The translations under genes and the position numbers were made by a program. Below the pieces are notes generated by a model. The model was not told where the DNA came from, searched no databases, and saw only the letters and a program-made list of their open reading frames with translations. A DNA stretch of 64,000 nt from Erysipelotrichaceae bacterium (GTDB taxonomy: Bacteria; Bacillota_I; Bacilli_A; Erysipelotrichales; Erysipelotrichaceae). The stretch is taken from the NCBI GenBank assembly GCA_020026035.1, contig JAHHRC010000001.1:16071-80070 (forward strand). The letters run 5' to 3'. Shown here piece by piece: positions 54,912-63,691 of this stretch (position 1 is its first letter; every line of letters starts with the position of its first letter).

Positions 54912-56546
54912 TCACGCACGCTCTTCTAAGATCTCTGCGTACCATTGATCTTCGTCTAATTGATTCACACGTTGGTACAAATCCGCTACCGTTTCCGCTA
55001 TCGGATTGTTCACATTTGGAAGTAAGATGACAGCCTTCATCTTCTTATTCCCAAAGCTTTCTTCTTTTAACAATTCATGAATATGCATGACCTTGGACTT
55101 CGTTGTCGAATATGTCGCATATACAACAAAGGTATCTTCTTCAATCATAATTGGATTTAAGAAGAAGGTTCCAAGCATCAATTGTTCAATCTTCTCTTTC
55201 AAAACAAGATCCTTACTTAACTCATCCACCCGAATCATCGTAAAGGTAATCTTCTTATGCTTACTTAAATCCGTTTCTTCTAAGATAATACAACGATCTA
55301 AGAAGGCTTGTTTGTCTAAGATTTCTGTTTTCACTAAGGCACAACCTTCTTCTAAAACAGGCATATGAATCATTTCTTCCTGTTCTAAACAAGGATGATA
55401 GAAGAAGCCAATACAACGATTCTTACCAAGCGATTTCGCATCATACAAATGTTCATCACTATGCGCTAACATCAATCGTAAATCATCCACGGAATGACAT
55501 TCCCCATGCACAAACCCAAGACTTGCCGTTAACATTTCATCAACACCATAAATCTTATTCAGCACTAAATCATTTTGAACCTTTAGAACACTCATCTCAA
55601 ACACATCCAATGGTTCATCGGTAATAATCAAGAATTCATCTCCCCCATAGCGATACACATTGTCTTTGTTGAAACGAGATAACAGAATATTTGCAAACTG
55701 CTTCAATGCTTGATCGCCGGTACTATGACCATACTCATCGTTTAACATCTTAAAGTCATCAATATCACAAAACATCACAGACAACTCTTTCCCAACATAG
55801 GACTCAAAGTCTTGTCGTAACCCTTCCCGGTTCAACGTACCTGTTAAACCATCGTATCTTGTTTTCATCTGTAGGTTTGTATTATCGGTTTGTAAGTTTT
55901 TATTCAAGGCTTCAAATTGCAAATACGACCGAGCACTTGCTAAGGCATCAAAATAACGAAGTAAGGTAGAACCAAGTAAGAATAACCACGTATAACTCAT
56001 CAAGGTTACATAGTAACTCGAGATTTCCCCAATGCTTGCATCAAAGGTATAGATCAAAAGAAAACTTACAATGGAGGTACTAATCGACCACTTTGGCTCC
56101 ACTATAAATACACAATAAATCCAATATAAGATCGGCATCAAAGCCACAAAGGCATAGGTCTCTTTAAAGAAGCCAATGGATAAAAGAATGGCATAGATGG
56201 CTAAGACAAAGTTAAACAAGCCAATCATGATATGCAAAATATGACTATTGCGTTTTTCTTTGTCTTGTTTTGTATAGTGATTGAAATACAAATAGAATCC
56301 CGCTGTAAACATGATATAGACCAAGGAGATGACCTTATGCATATGCAACTGCTCTGGTGTTTTTTGTACATACACTACCTTTAACAAGGGAATGATCAAA
56401 ATCTCGGCAAGTCCAGACCAAATACAAGACCCACAAGCAATCTCTGCATTTTCAAAATTCAAAAGCTTATGGACTTCTTCATTCTCATTTTTAAACTTCA
56501 AAACTTCTTTCACTTCTTTTAGCCGCATCGTCTCTACCCAACCCAT
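54912..56546 (-). CDS. Membrane-bound diguanylate cyclase (GGDEF)
   Basis: 544 residues. About six membrane helices (residues about 40-215), a short coiled-coil linker, then a GGDEF domain at about 235-395. The substrate loop reads DGLTGTLNREGL, the metal site CDIDDFKMLND, and the catalytic motif GGDEF is intact, so it should make c-di-GMP. The product-inhibition site is missing: the RxxD position five residues before GGDEF reads FNKD. The C-terminal 150 residues resemble no domain I can name. GGAGG sits close to the ATG. It is separated from the pilus operon only by a terminator, and PilB there has c-di-GMP-binding motifs. Confidence 0.9.
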   Translation of the reverse strand: MGWVETMRLKEVKEVLKFKNENEEVHKLLNFENAEIACGSCIWSGLAEILIIPLLKVVYVQKTPEQLHMHKVISLVYIMFTAGFYLYFNHYTKQDKEKRNSHILHIMIGLFNFVLAIYAILLSIGFFKETYAFVALMPILYWIYCVFIVEPKWSISTSIVSFLLIYTFDASIGEISSYYVTLMSYTWLFLLGSTLLRYFDALASARSYLQFEALNKNLQTDNTNLQMKTRYDGLTGTLNREGLRQDFESYVGKELSVMFCDIDDFKMLNDEYGHSTGDQALKQFANILLSRFNKDNVYRYGGDEFLIITDEPLDVFEMSVLKVQNDLVLNKIYGVDEMLTASLGFVHGECHSVDDLRLMLAHSDEHLYDAKSLGKNRCIGFFYHPCLEQEEMIHMPVLEEGCALVKTEILDKQAFLDRCIILEETDLSKHKKITFTMIRVDELSKDLVLKEKIEQLMLGTFFLNPIMIEEDTFVVYATYSTTKSKVMHIHELLKEESFGNKKMKAVILLPNVNNPIAETVADLYQRVNQLDEDQWYAEILEERA

Positions 56547-56778
56547 ATTCCTCCAACTATGAGTCTTCCTTTCTACCTACAAAAAGAAAAGAAACCATCC
56601 AACTACCCTTCACATCTGTACTAATTTTTTCAAAATGTCATATCGCATTTTTTCCAAATCTAATTACAAGTATCAAAGGTACCAATAAACAGGTATACGA
56701 TTACAGTTGAATTAATTTCTCTTCCACAAATGTATTACTATTTAATTTAACGTTCTATGCAAACGCTATCATATGTAT
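56547..56778 (-). other. Long 5' untranslated region of the diguanylate cyclase gene
   Basis: More than 200 nt between the promoter and the ATG, AT-rich, without an open frame or a riboswitch consensus that I recognise. The known GEMM c-di-GMP motif is not seen. The rest of this gap holds the promoter and the tsf terminator. Confidence 0.45.
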
Positions 56779-56808
56779 ATTATACACATTTTTAAACGCC
56801 TTTTTCAA
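56779..56808 (-). promoter_or_regulatory. Promoter of the diguanylate cyclase gene
   Basis: Minus-strand TTGAAA (56803-56808), 18 bp, TATAAT (56779-56784), about 230 bp upstream of the ATG. Confidence 0.65.
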
Positions 56809-56860
56809 CCGCCAAGAATCACAAAACAGGAATCTACACAAAACTGCGTTCCAAAAACGC

Positions 56861-56895
56861 AATAAATCCCCACACTTCAAATGAAGTATGAGGAT
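56861..56895 (-). terminator. Terminator of rpsB-tsf
   Basis: Minus-strand 13-bp stem ATCCTCATACTTC / GAAGTGTGGGGAT with two G-T pairs and a 4-nt loop, followed by a T-rich tract. Confidence 0.8.
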
Positions 56896-56921
56896 CTATG
56901 TTGCAATCTAATTTCGAAAGA

Positions 56922-57809
56922 TTACTTAGCCATTGCAGCTACTTCAGCCGCAAAGTCGTCAACTTTCTTTTCGATTCCTTCGCCTACTACGTACTTAACG
57001 AACTTAACTACTTCAGCGTGGTTTTCCTTCAACCAAGCACCAACTTTTACGTTTTGGTCTAGGAAGAAGATTTGGTCTACAAGACACATGTCTTGAAGAG
57101 CCTTAGAGATACGTCCTTCAACGATTCCCTTCTTAACGTGTTCAGGCTTGTTTGCAAGACCTTCATCGTTAGCTAGCAATGCTTCTTGTACAGAACGTTC
57201 TTTTTCAACAACGTCTTGTGGCATTTCGTTACGTGATACGTAAGTTGGATTCATAGAAGCAACTTGCATAGCCATGTTCTTAGCTACTTGAGCATCTTCT
57301 GTTCCCTTAACAACTACTACAGCAGAGATTAGTCCACCGTTGTGTAGGTAAGAACCGAAGATTTCATCATCAGCCTTTTCTACAATAGCGAAACGACGAA
57401 GCTTGATGTTTTCACCAATTGTAGCAACTGCGTTAACGAATACATCGTTTAGTGTGGAACCATTTACATCTAATGCAAGAGCTTCTTCAACTGTAGTTGC
57501 ATTGGAATCAATGATTGTGTTTGCAGTTGTGTCTAATAGTTCAAGGAACATTTCGTTCTTAGCAACGAAGTCTGTTTCGGAGTTAACTTCGATTACAACA
57601 GCCTTGTTTCCTTTTACTACGATCTTTGAAAGTCCGTCTGCAGCAGTACGTCCTTCCTTCTTAGCAGCCTTAGCAATACCCTTCTTACGAAGCCAGTCTG
57701 TAGCTGCTTTCATGTCACCGTCGCATTCAACTAGGGCCTTTTTACAGTCCATCATTCCTGCGCCAGTAAGTTCACGGAGTTCTTTAACTTGTTTAGCAGT
57801 GATTGCCAT
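56922..57809 (-). CDS. tsf: Elongation factor Ts
   Basis: Guanine nucleotide exchange factor for EF-Tu. 295 residues. N-terminal UBA-like domain with VKELRELTGAGMMDCKKAL, then the core with NSETDFVAKN that contacts EF-Tu. GGAGG before the ATG, which lies 2 nt after rpsB. pyrH-frr, which usually follows, is 19 kb away beyond the pilus locus. Confidence 0.97.
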   Translation of the reverse strand: MAITAKQVKELRELTGAGMMDCKKALVECDGDMKAATDWLRKKGIAKAAKKEGRTAADGLSKIVVKGNKAVVIEVNSETDFVAKNEMFLELLDTTANTIIDSNATTVEEALALDVNGSTLNDVFVNAVATIGENIKLRRFAIVEKADDEIFGSYLHNGGLISAVVVVKGTEDAQVAKNMAMQVASMNPTYVSRNEMPQDVVEKERSVQEALLANDEGLANKPEHVKKGIVEGRISKALQDMCLVDQIFFLDQNVKVGAWLKENHAEVVKFVKYVVGEGIEKKVDDFAAEVAAMAK

Positions 57810-57811
57810 AA

Positions 57812-58732
57812 TTACTTAGCCTCCTTCTTTGACTCTTCTTTCTTTGCGTTACCGTTAGCGTTGTTACCACGGAATACACGACGTTCACCATTCTTGTTGA
57901 AACGGTTGTTTCTTTGTTGGTTACGGCGTTGTTCCCAACGTTCTCTTCTTCTCTTTTCGAATTCAGCAGCTTGTTGTTCTACGTTGATGATAACATCTTC
58001 CATTGTGATGTCTTCAACAGTAGCATCTTCTTGGTGAGCATATTCTAGAACGCCACCCTTAGCTTCAACGATTGCGTCTGCAATAGCGCCAAGCATTAGA
58101 GTGATAGAACGAACTGCATCATCATTTGCTGGAATTGGGTAATCAACAGTGCTTGGATCAGCATTTGTGTCGATTAGAGCGAATACAGGGATACCTAGCT
58201 TCTTAGCTTCAGCAACTGCATTGTGTTCTTCAAGTGGATCTACTACGAATAGAGCATCAGGAAGTTTCTTCATTTCCTTGATACCGCCTAAGAAGTTTTC
58301 AAGCTTGTCTTTCTTCTTAAGCATTAGTGTTTGTTCCTTCTTCTTGTAAACAGAAAGTGTTCCGTTTGCTTCCATTTCTTCAATGTCAACAAGTTTCTTG
58401 ATTGACTTTTGGATTGTACGGAAGTTTGTTAGAGTTCCACCTAACCATCTTTGGTTTACATAGAAGCTACCAGAACGTAGAGCTTCTGCAAGTACAGGAG
58501 CCTGTGCTTGTTTCTTAGTTCCTACGAATAGAACTTTTCCACCTTCTTCAGTGATCTTCTTAAGAGCTTCGTAAGCAACGTCTAATTGCTTTTGTGTCTT
58601 TTCTAGATCGATGATGTATACACCATTCTTAGAAGTGTAGATGTAAGGACGGAACTTTGGATTCCACTTACGTGTTTGATGTCCGAAATGAACACCGTTT
58701 TCGAGCATTTTTCTCATTGAAACAACAGTCAT
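57812..58732 (-). CDS. rpsB: 30S ribosomal protein S2 with long basic C-terminal extension
   Basis: 306 residues from ATG 58732 (a longer frame through the leader is rejected). Core signatures: [53 protein letters not shown] and [19 protein letters not shown]. Typical S2 has about 230-260 residues. Here the last 75 or so form an Asn/Arg/Glu-rich, charged tail ([25 protein letters not shown]) ending in [10 protein letters not shown]. The tail is probably disordered and could contact rRNA or mRNA. Confidence 0.96.
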   Translation of the reverse strand: MTVVSMRKMLENGVHFGHQTRKWNPKFRPYIYTSKNGVYIIDLEKTQKQLDVAYEALKKITEEGGKVLFVGTKKQAQAPVLAEALRSGSFYVNQRWLGGTLTNFRTIQKSIKKLVDIEEMEANGTLSVYKKKEQTLMLKKKDKLENFLGGIKEMKKLPDALFVVDPLEEHNAVAEAKKLGIPVFALIDTNADPSTVDYPIPANDDAVRSITLMLGAIADAIVEAKGGVLEYAHQEDATVEDITMEDVIINVEQQAAEFEKRRRERWEQRRNQQRNNRFNKNGERRVFRGNNANGNAKKEESKKEAK

Positions 58733-58887
58733 AATTTTTTTATTCCTCGCTTTCCGTTGTTTTCCTCCACAGCTTCGAACTCCATCAACACCTAGCATGT
58801 ATAAATAATACCTAGATGCACGGGACAGAGAATCCACTGTGTGTGTATTACACCTTCCTACCAAAAAGGCAGAAGATGCCGTGAATT
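58733..58887 (-). promoter_or_regulatory. Leader of rpsB-tsf
   Basis: About 150-nt untranslated leader with a GGCA / TGCC hairpin near its start followed by TTTTTGG. A candidate ribosomal-protein autoregulatory leader, not matched to a known family. Confidence 0.4.
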
Positions 58888-58915
58888 ATTGTAGCATATT
58901 CCAAACACATTGCAA
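58888..58915 (-). promoter_or_regulatory. Promoter of rpsB-tsf
   Basis: Minus-strand TTGCAA (58910-58915), 16 bp ending TGC, TACAAT (58888-58893). Confidence 0.75.
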
Positions 58916-58938
58916 GATAATTCTTTATTAAAGCCACT

Positions 58939-59310
58939 TCACCACAATTCATCCTTGCAAACAAGTATCCGCAAGTGATAATACAGCGCATAGTTACAAC
59001 CATCTTCTAAATCCTTTGCAAACTGTTTTAACTCTTGATACAACATCGCATCATTTCGATCATCATAAAACGAACACGTAATCGTATACAACGCTTTTGT
59101 ATTTTGCAAAGCTTTAGCAAATTCCATCAATTCTTTAATCGTATCGCCTTCAATGTATGTATTGCGATCAATCTTCTTTAAAACATCTGCCTTAGATCCA
59201 AACAAAGACGAAAACTTACAAACCTTCTTAAATAGTGAATAGCGAATCCTTGTAAACTGCGTCAATTCCACATCCCCATCCGAACATTTCTTCGCAAGCA
59301 TAAACTGCAT
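58939..59310 (-). CDS. Uncharacterised small cytoplasmic protein
   Basis: 123 residues from ATG 59310, which has GAGGTG 6 nt upstream (an in-frame GTG overlaps it). No signal peptide or membrane helix; mixed charged helices with four scattered cysteines, and a predicted helical centre (TIKELMEFAKALQNT). I recognise no family. A TATACT -10 box lies just upstream, so it is probably transcribed alone. It lies between the reductase-like lipoprotein and rpsB. Confidence 0.6.
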   Translation of the reverse strand: MQFMLAKKCSDGDVELTQFTRIRYSLFKKVCKFSSLFGSKADVLKKIDRNTYIEGDTIKELMEFAKALQNTKALYTITCSFYDDRNDAMLYQELKQFAKDLEDGCNYALYYHLRILVCKDELW

Positions 59311-59344
59311 ACCAATCACCTCTTATACAAGTATAGCGAATTTC

Positions 59345-59371
59345 CAAAAAGAAAAGAACGCTTAGCGTTCT
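59345..59371 (-). terminator. Terminator of the FMN/FAD lipoprotein gene
   Basis: Minus-strand stem AGAACGC / GCGTTCT with a 3-nt loop followed by TTTCTTTTT. Confidence 0.8.
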
Positions 59372-59374
59372 CTT

Positions 59375-61234
59375 CTATTCGAGATTGTTACTTGCAGAAA
59401 GAGCCTCTAAAAGACCATTCCCCGTAAGCATCCCTTGTCCAAAGGTTGACGTTACTTCACCAACCGCATACAACCCTTCAATGACTTGTCCACTTTCATC
59501 TAAGACACGTTGTTTTGAATCTACCTTGATGCCACCAAGTGAGGTTTGCAAGTTTAAATATTGTTTACTTACAACATATGGACCTTTGAGCTTCTTACCA
59601 AACAATGTCCTTCCAAAGACATCTTCCTTCGTTTCTACGGCTTTATTATAGGTATCTATCGTACCTTGTAGGACATCTTCATCCATCTTCAATTGTTTTG
59701 CAAGTCCCTTGATCGTTTCATCATAGAATACTTGATCATTGTCGACCATTGTCGAAAAGGAATATCCATCAATTGCATCTTCATAGCCTGATTTTAATAT
59801 GTAATACATACCATCTTCATAGCCACTAATCGCAAGACTCAATTCTTCCATTGAACCATCTTCTCTTACAAATCGTTCCCCTTTTGGATTGATGAAGATG
59901 ATATCTTGTAAATTCAATATCGCTTGCGAACTTACCATCGTTTCTTGTTTGTTACTAGCATTTGCAAGGATGCCACATTGCACATATTCCATGTTTTCAA
60001 TGTCTGCCCCTACTTCTTTTGCCATCTCAATACCTTCGCCATACGAACATCCACCCCGGGATGAATGACTTAACCCTTCATACATCCGATAGGACTTATA
60101 GAAGTCTTTCATAAGGTTTGAGTTTTCCACATATCCACCCGTCGCAAGGACCACAACATCACCCTTACATGTAACATTGGTATTTGTATGGTGTTCTTTT
60201 CCAACAACACCAACAACCCGATCTTCTTCCACTAAAAGCGTATTCGCTGTCATTTCATTGACTAACGTAAATTGATCTTTATAGCTTTCAATTCGTTCTA
60301 GTAACACTTGAATCATATTTGCAGGTTCTACAACCTTACTTCGATTCCATCTTGATCCAATCGTTTGTACATCTTCCTTGACATATGGAACCCCGAGAGA
60401 CACAAGTGCCTCGTTAGCTCCTTCACACATCTTACTAATATTCTTACTATTTCCAACTTGCATACTTGCATCTAAGGATTGTAAGGCAAAAAACGAAGGG
60501 CTATCAAATGTCCCACCAACCTTTTGATAGTTGTCATAGTCTTTCTTTACTTCATCAACGAGTGTTGGATAGGCATCCTGTAAGCTTTCTTTCTTAAGCA
60601 AAGCTTCAACCGTACTTGTATCTACCACATCACTTGTACTAATGCCATTCACAATGCCATGACTTACTAAGCTATTTCCACCAACACTGCCATTTTTTTC
60701 TAACAACACAACCGACTTTCCTTGTTCTAAGTAGTGTAATGCACTACTTAACCCAGCAAGTCCACCACCTACTACAATGACATCGGCTTCATAGGTATCT
60801 TGTACTTCATAGCTATAGCGATCAAAATACACATCTAAGTCAGCACCTGCTTGTTCTAAACAATCTTGCATTGCAACCTTTAAGGCCTTGCTTGTCTTAG
60901 TCGCACCAGTTACAACATCAAAGTTTAAATTGTGTTCTTTCATCACCGTTTCTTTTAAAAGCGTATCTGGTGTCATACCACCTACCGTTAACACACTTCC
61001 ATCTTCTTTTACGAAACAAGAACCAATTCCCTTCGTTTCAGTATCGGTAATGACAATATCTTTGATCTTTGTATCTTCGACAATCAAATCGAGTTGAATC
61101 AATCCATGATACCCTTTCACAATCGATGTATATTTCCCATCTTCTAAGACACTTAAATTGCTATCTTGTTTTCCACAGCCAATAAGCATACAACTCGCTA
61201 ATAGGCTGATTCCTACTTGTTTTAATACTTTCAT
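59375..61234 (-). CDS. Extracellular flavin-dependent reductase-like lipoprotein (FMN-bind + FAD-binding)
   Basis: 619 residues. Lipobox MLIGC (Cys about 20). Residues about 30-130 form an FMN-binding domain, with the covalent flavinylation motif VVTGATKTS (Thr would carry FMN, attached by ApbE). Residues about 148-615 form a fumarate reductase/UrdA-type FAD domain: VIVVGGGLAGLSSALHYLEQG, EKNGSVGGNSLVSHGI, VVLATGGY and GQGMLTGNGLLEAL. Such enzymes use an extracellular acceptor (fumarate, urocanate and others) for anaerobic electron disposal. The substrate here cannot be read. No ApbE or EET membrane reductase lies in the window. Confidence 0.87.
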   Translation of the reverse strand: MKVLKQVGISLLASCMLIGCGKQDSNLSVLEDGKYTSIVKGYHGLIQLDLIVEDTKIKDIVITDTETKGIGSCFVKEDGSVLTVGGMTPDTLLKETVMKEHNLNFDVVTGATKTSKALKVAMQDCLEQAGADLDVYFDRYSYEVQDTYEADVIVVGGGLAGLSSALHYLEQGKSVVLLEKNGSVGGNSLVSHGIVNGISTSDVVDTSTVEALLKKESLQDAYPTLVDEVKKDYDNYQKVGGTFDSPSFFALQSLDASMQVGNSKNISKMCEGANEALVSLGVPYVKEDVQTIGSRWNRSKVVEPANMIQVLLERIESYKDQFTLVNEMTANTLLVEEDRVVGVVGKEHHTNTNVTCKGDVVVLATGGYVENSNLMKDFYKSYRMYEGLSHSSRGGCSYGEGIEMAKEVGADIENMEYVQCGILANASNKQETMVSSQAILNLQDIIFINPKGERFVREDGSMEELSLAISGYEDGMYYILKSGYEDAIDGYSFSTMVDNDQVFYDETIKGLAKQLKMDEDVLQGTIDTYNKAVETKEDVFGRTLFGKKLKGPYVVSKQYLNLQTSLGGIKVDSKQRVLDESGQVIEGLYAVGEVTSTFGQGMLTGNGLLEALSASNNLE

Positions 61235-61265
61235 ACATACCTCTTAACCGGGTAATCATACCACA

Positions 61266-61295
61266 AGAAAAAGCACATCTAGTGACAAATGTGCT
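61266..61295 (-). terminator. Terminator of the P-type ATPase gene
   Basis: Minus-strand stem AGCACAT / ATGTGCT with a 10-nt loop then TTTTCTT; overlaps the gene's last codons. Confidence 0.75.
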
Positions 61296-63378
61296 TGTTT
61301 TCTTCTTCTAAAATGTTTTTCATACTTGCAACGCTAATGGCAATTGTCGATGAATTGTGTAAAAAGGCTGCAGCAGCTGGTGGAATCATTCCAAAGATTC
61401 CCGCAAGAATCAAACTCGAATTAATTCGCATAATCTTATGATAGTTTTCTTCAATCTTCACCATCAACCCATTACTGAGCTCTTTGAGTGTAAGAATACC
61501 TTCTAAACTATCTGTTCCAATCACTACATCGGCAATATCCCTTGCAAGCTCTGCGCCATCACTTACCGCAATCCCACAGTTTGCACTTGATAAGGCAACC
61601 GAATCATTGATGCCATCCCCAATCATAATTACCGTATGCCCCTTTGCCTTTTCTTGTTCCACAAAGGCAGCTTTATCTTGTGGTAGTACTTCAGAATAAT
61701 AGGAATCTACGCCTACTTCTTTGGCAATAACCGAAGCGACCTTATCACTATCACCCGTCATCATTACAACATTGCTAAAGCCTAATTCTTTCAAACGACT
61801 CACTACAAATGGTGCTTCCTTACGAAGTGGGTCTTCAATACAGATGACCGCCGCAAGTTGTCCATCAATGGACATATACAAACGTGAATGTTCGTGTGGA
61901 ATCGCATCAAACAATTCTTGTTTGCCACTTGGAATCACAACCTTTTCATCTTCAAAGATGAAATGATAGGAACCAATGCATACACGCTTTTCTCCAATGT
62001 AAGACGCAATCCCATGTGCAATGATGTATTCTGGCTTGGAATGCATCTCTTCGTGAGTTAAGCCTTCTTCTTTCGCCTTACTCACAACCGCTTTCGCCAT
62101 AGAGTGTGGGAAATGCTCTTCAAGACATGCCGCAATTCGTAAGTTTTCTAAGTCACTTAGTTCATTAAACGAAATAACTTGATTGACAACCGGTCTTGCC
62201 TCCGTTAGAGTCCCTGTTTTATCAAAGACAATGGTATCTGCCTTTGCGACTTGTTCTAAGAACTTTCCGCCCTTGACTAAGATCTCATAAGACCGTGCTT
62301 CCTTAATCGCGGAAATAACGGTAATTGGTGTTGATAACTTAAGGGCACACGAATAGTCCACCATAAGAACCGATAGTGCCTTCGTAATATTTCTTGTAAA
62401 CAAGTAGACAAGAATCGTTGTGGATAAGCTATAAGGCACAAAGCGATCTGCTAAGTGTTCTGCTTCACTTTCAATCGAAGACTTCAACTTCTCGGTTTCT
62501 TCGATCATTTCAACAATCTTTTCATAACGTGAAGCTCCACTTGTCTCACTTACCTTTAATACGAGTTCGCCTTCTTCCACAATCGTACCGGCATAACAAG
62601 TAACCCCATGAATCTTACGAACTGGCAATGCTTCTCCAGTTAAGGAAGCTTGGTTTACCATCGCTTCTCCAGATTCACAAATGCCATCAAATGGAATCAC
62701 ACTACCCTTATACACTCGTACAAAGTCTCCCGCTTGAATGGTTTTAGAGTCAACAAGTTCACTCATCGATCCATCCACCTTCCAAACCCGTGGTGTATCT
62801 AAGGACATACTTCTTGCAAGATCGGCAACCGACTTCTTATGGGTCCATTCTTCTAAGATTTCACCAATCTCAAGTAAGAATATAACCGAAGACGCTGTCT
62901 TACGATCATTGCGAAGAACCGATGCCATAATCGCCGAACCATCTAATACCGATACATCCAAACGACCATTCCATAGACTCTTAAGACCCCAATATCCATA
63001 CGTCAACGACTTCTTCCAGATAAAGAGTGCCCCTAAGAACTTTGGCATCAATAACTTCATTGCATAACGCTTGATGATCTTATTCATCAACATATTTTGA
63101 TAATAGACATCAAGCTTTCTTGTCGAATTTTCCAAGTATACCTCAGGTACACTGGCATGTTGTAGACTGAATTCTTGAATCGAACGAATCAACGTTTGAC
63201 GATCACCCTTATAGCTAATCGCTACAGAACTAGTGACTAGATAGACTTTTACATCCTTCACGCCTTGAAAACGTTCAAAACAATACTGAATCGTATCTGC
63301 TTCTTGTAATGTAAATGAATCGCGTAAGCAATCAATTCTCATTCGGCCTTCGATTTCATGAATGATTTTAAACTTCAT
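61279..63378 (-). CDS. P1B-like metal-transporting P-type ATPase with unusual membrane motif
   Basis: 699 residues. An N-terminal HMA-like fold (about 1-70) lacks the CxxC metal site. The P-type core is complete: phosphatase loop SLTGEALPV, phosphorylation site DKTGTLT, ATP-binding HFPHSMAKAV, MTGDSDKVA and hinge GDGINDSVAL. The metal-selecting helix reads YSCALKLSTP rather than the CPC or SPC of copper and zinc pumps, with Lys after Ala-Leu. The substrate is therefore uncertain; Mn, Zn or Fe efflux of the CtpC kind is plausible. It is preceded by a small PacL-like gene 31 nt upstream and has an AAAGGAGG site. Confidence 0.87.
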   Translation of the reverse strand: MKFKIIHEIEGRMRIDCLRDSFTLQEADTIQYCFERFQGVKDVKVYLVTSSVAISYKGDRQTLIRSIQEFSLQHASVPEVYLENSTRKLDVYYQNMLMNKIIKRYAMKLLMPKFLGALFIWKKSLTYGYWGLKSLWNGRLDVSVLDGSAIMASVLRNDRKTASSVIFLLEIGEILEEWTHKKSVADLARSMSLDTPRVWKVDGSMSELVDSKTIQAGDFVRVYKGSVIPFDGICESGEAMVNQASLTGEALPVRKIHGVTCYAGTIVEEGELVLKVSETSGASRYEKIVEMIEETEKLKSSIESEAEHLADRFVPYSLSTTILVYLFTRNITKALSVLMVDYSCALKLSTPITVISAIKEARSYEILVKGGKFLEQVAKADTIVFDKTGTLTEARPVVNQVISFNELSDLENLRIAACLEEHFPHSMAKAVVSKAKEEGLTHEEMHSKPEYIIAHGIASYIGEKRVCIGSYHFIFEDEKVVIPSGKQELFDAIPHEHSRLYMSIDGQLAAVICIEDPLRKEAPFVVSRLKELGFSNVVMMTGDSDKVASVIAKEVGVDSYYSEVLPQDKAAFVEQEKAKGHTVIMIGDGINDSVALSSANCGIAVSDGAELARDIADVVIGTDSLEGILTLKELSNGLMVKIEENYHKIMRINSSLILAGIFGMIPPAAAAFLHNSSTIAISVASMKNILEEENKHICH

Positions 63379-63409
63379 TACTTTCCTCCTTTGAGTTTTA
63401 ACTTACGAC

Positions 63410-63691
63410 TTACTTCTTGCAAGAACAATCCGCAAATACTTCTTCGCTTTCTGCTTCTTTCTTTTCGTTTTCTTCTTTTTCCTTTAACGCAACCGCTTCG
63501 GCATAGATATCTTGTGCACCAGCTGTTAGCATTTCCTTGCTTTCAACAACGGCATCCTTTGCCTTAAGACCAAGAACTGTTGTCTTTACATACACTTCCT
63601 TCGCCTTCTTACCACCGAAGATTTCTTTTCCGTGCTTTCCTAATACAAGTCCAGCTACGAATAATCCCATAGGACCTTTTGCAAATTTCAT
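63410..63691 (-). CDS. Small membrane protein, PacL-like partner of the P-type ATPase
   Basis: 93 residues. Short hydrophobic N-terminal stretch (GPMGLFVAGLVLG, 6-18), an amphipathic helical region with Lys/Glu repeats, and a Cys-x-Cys ending (ADCSCKK) that could bind metal. Organisation (N-terminal anchor, helix, C-terminal metal motif, gene before a P-type ATPase) matches the PacL1-CtpC pairs of mycobacteria, in which PacL clusters the pump and binds zinc. Sequence homology is not claimed. GGAGAG before ATG. Confidence 0.65.
   Translation of the reverse strand: MKFAKGPMGLFVAGLVLGKHGKEIFGGKKAKEVYVKTTVLGLKAKDAVVESKEMLTAGAQDIYAEAVALKEKEENEKKEAESEEVFADCSCKK

Noticed and set aside
56547..56778. 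c-di-GMP riboswitch (GEMM-I) in the diguanylate cyclase leader
   Set aside because: I could not find the conserved GEMM sequence blocks; the idea is kept only as an unexplained leader.
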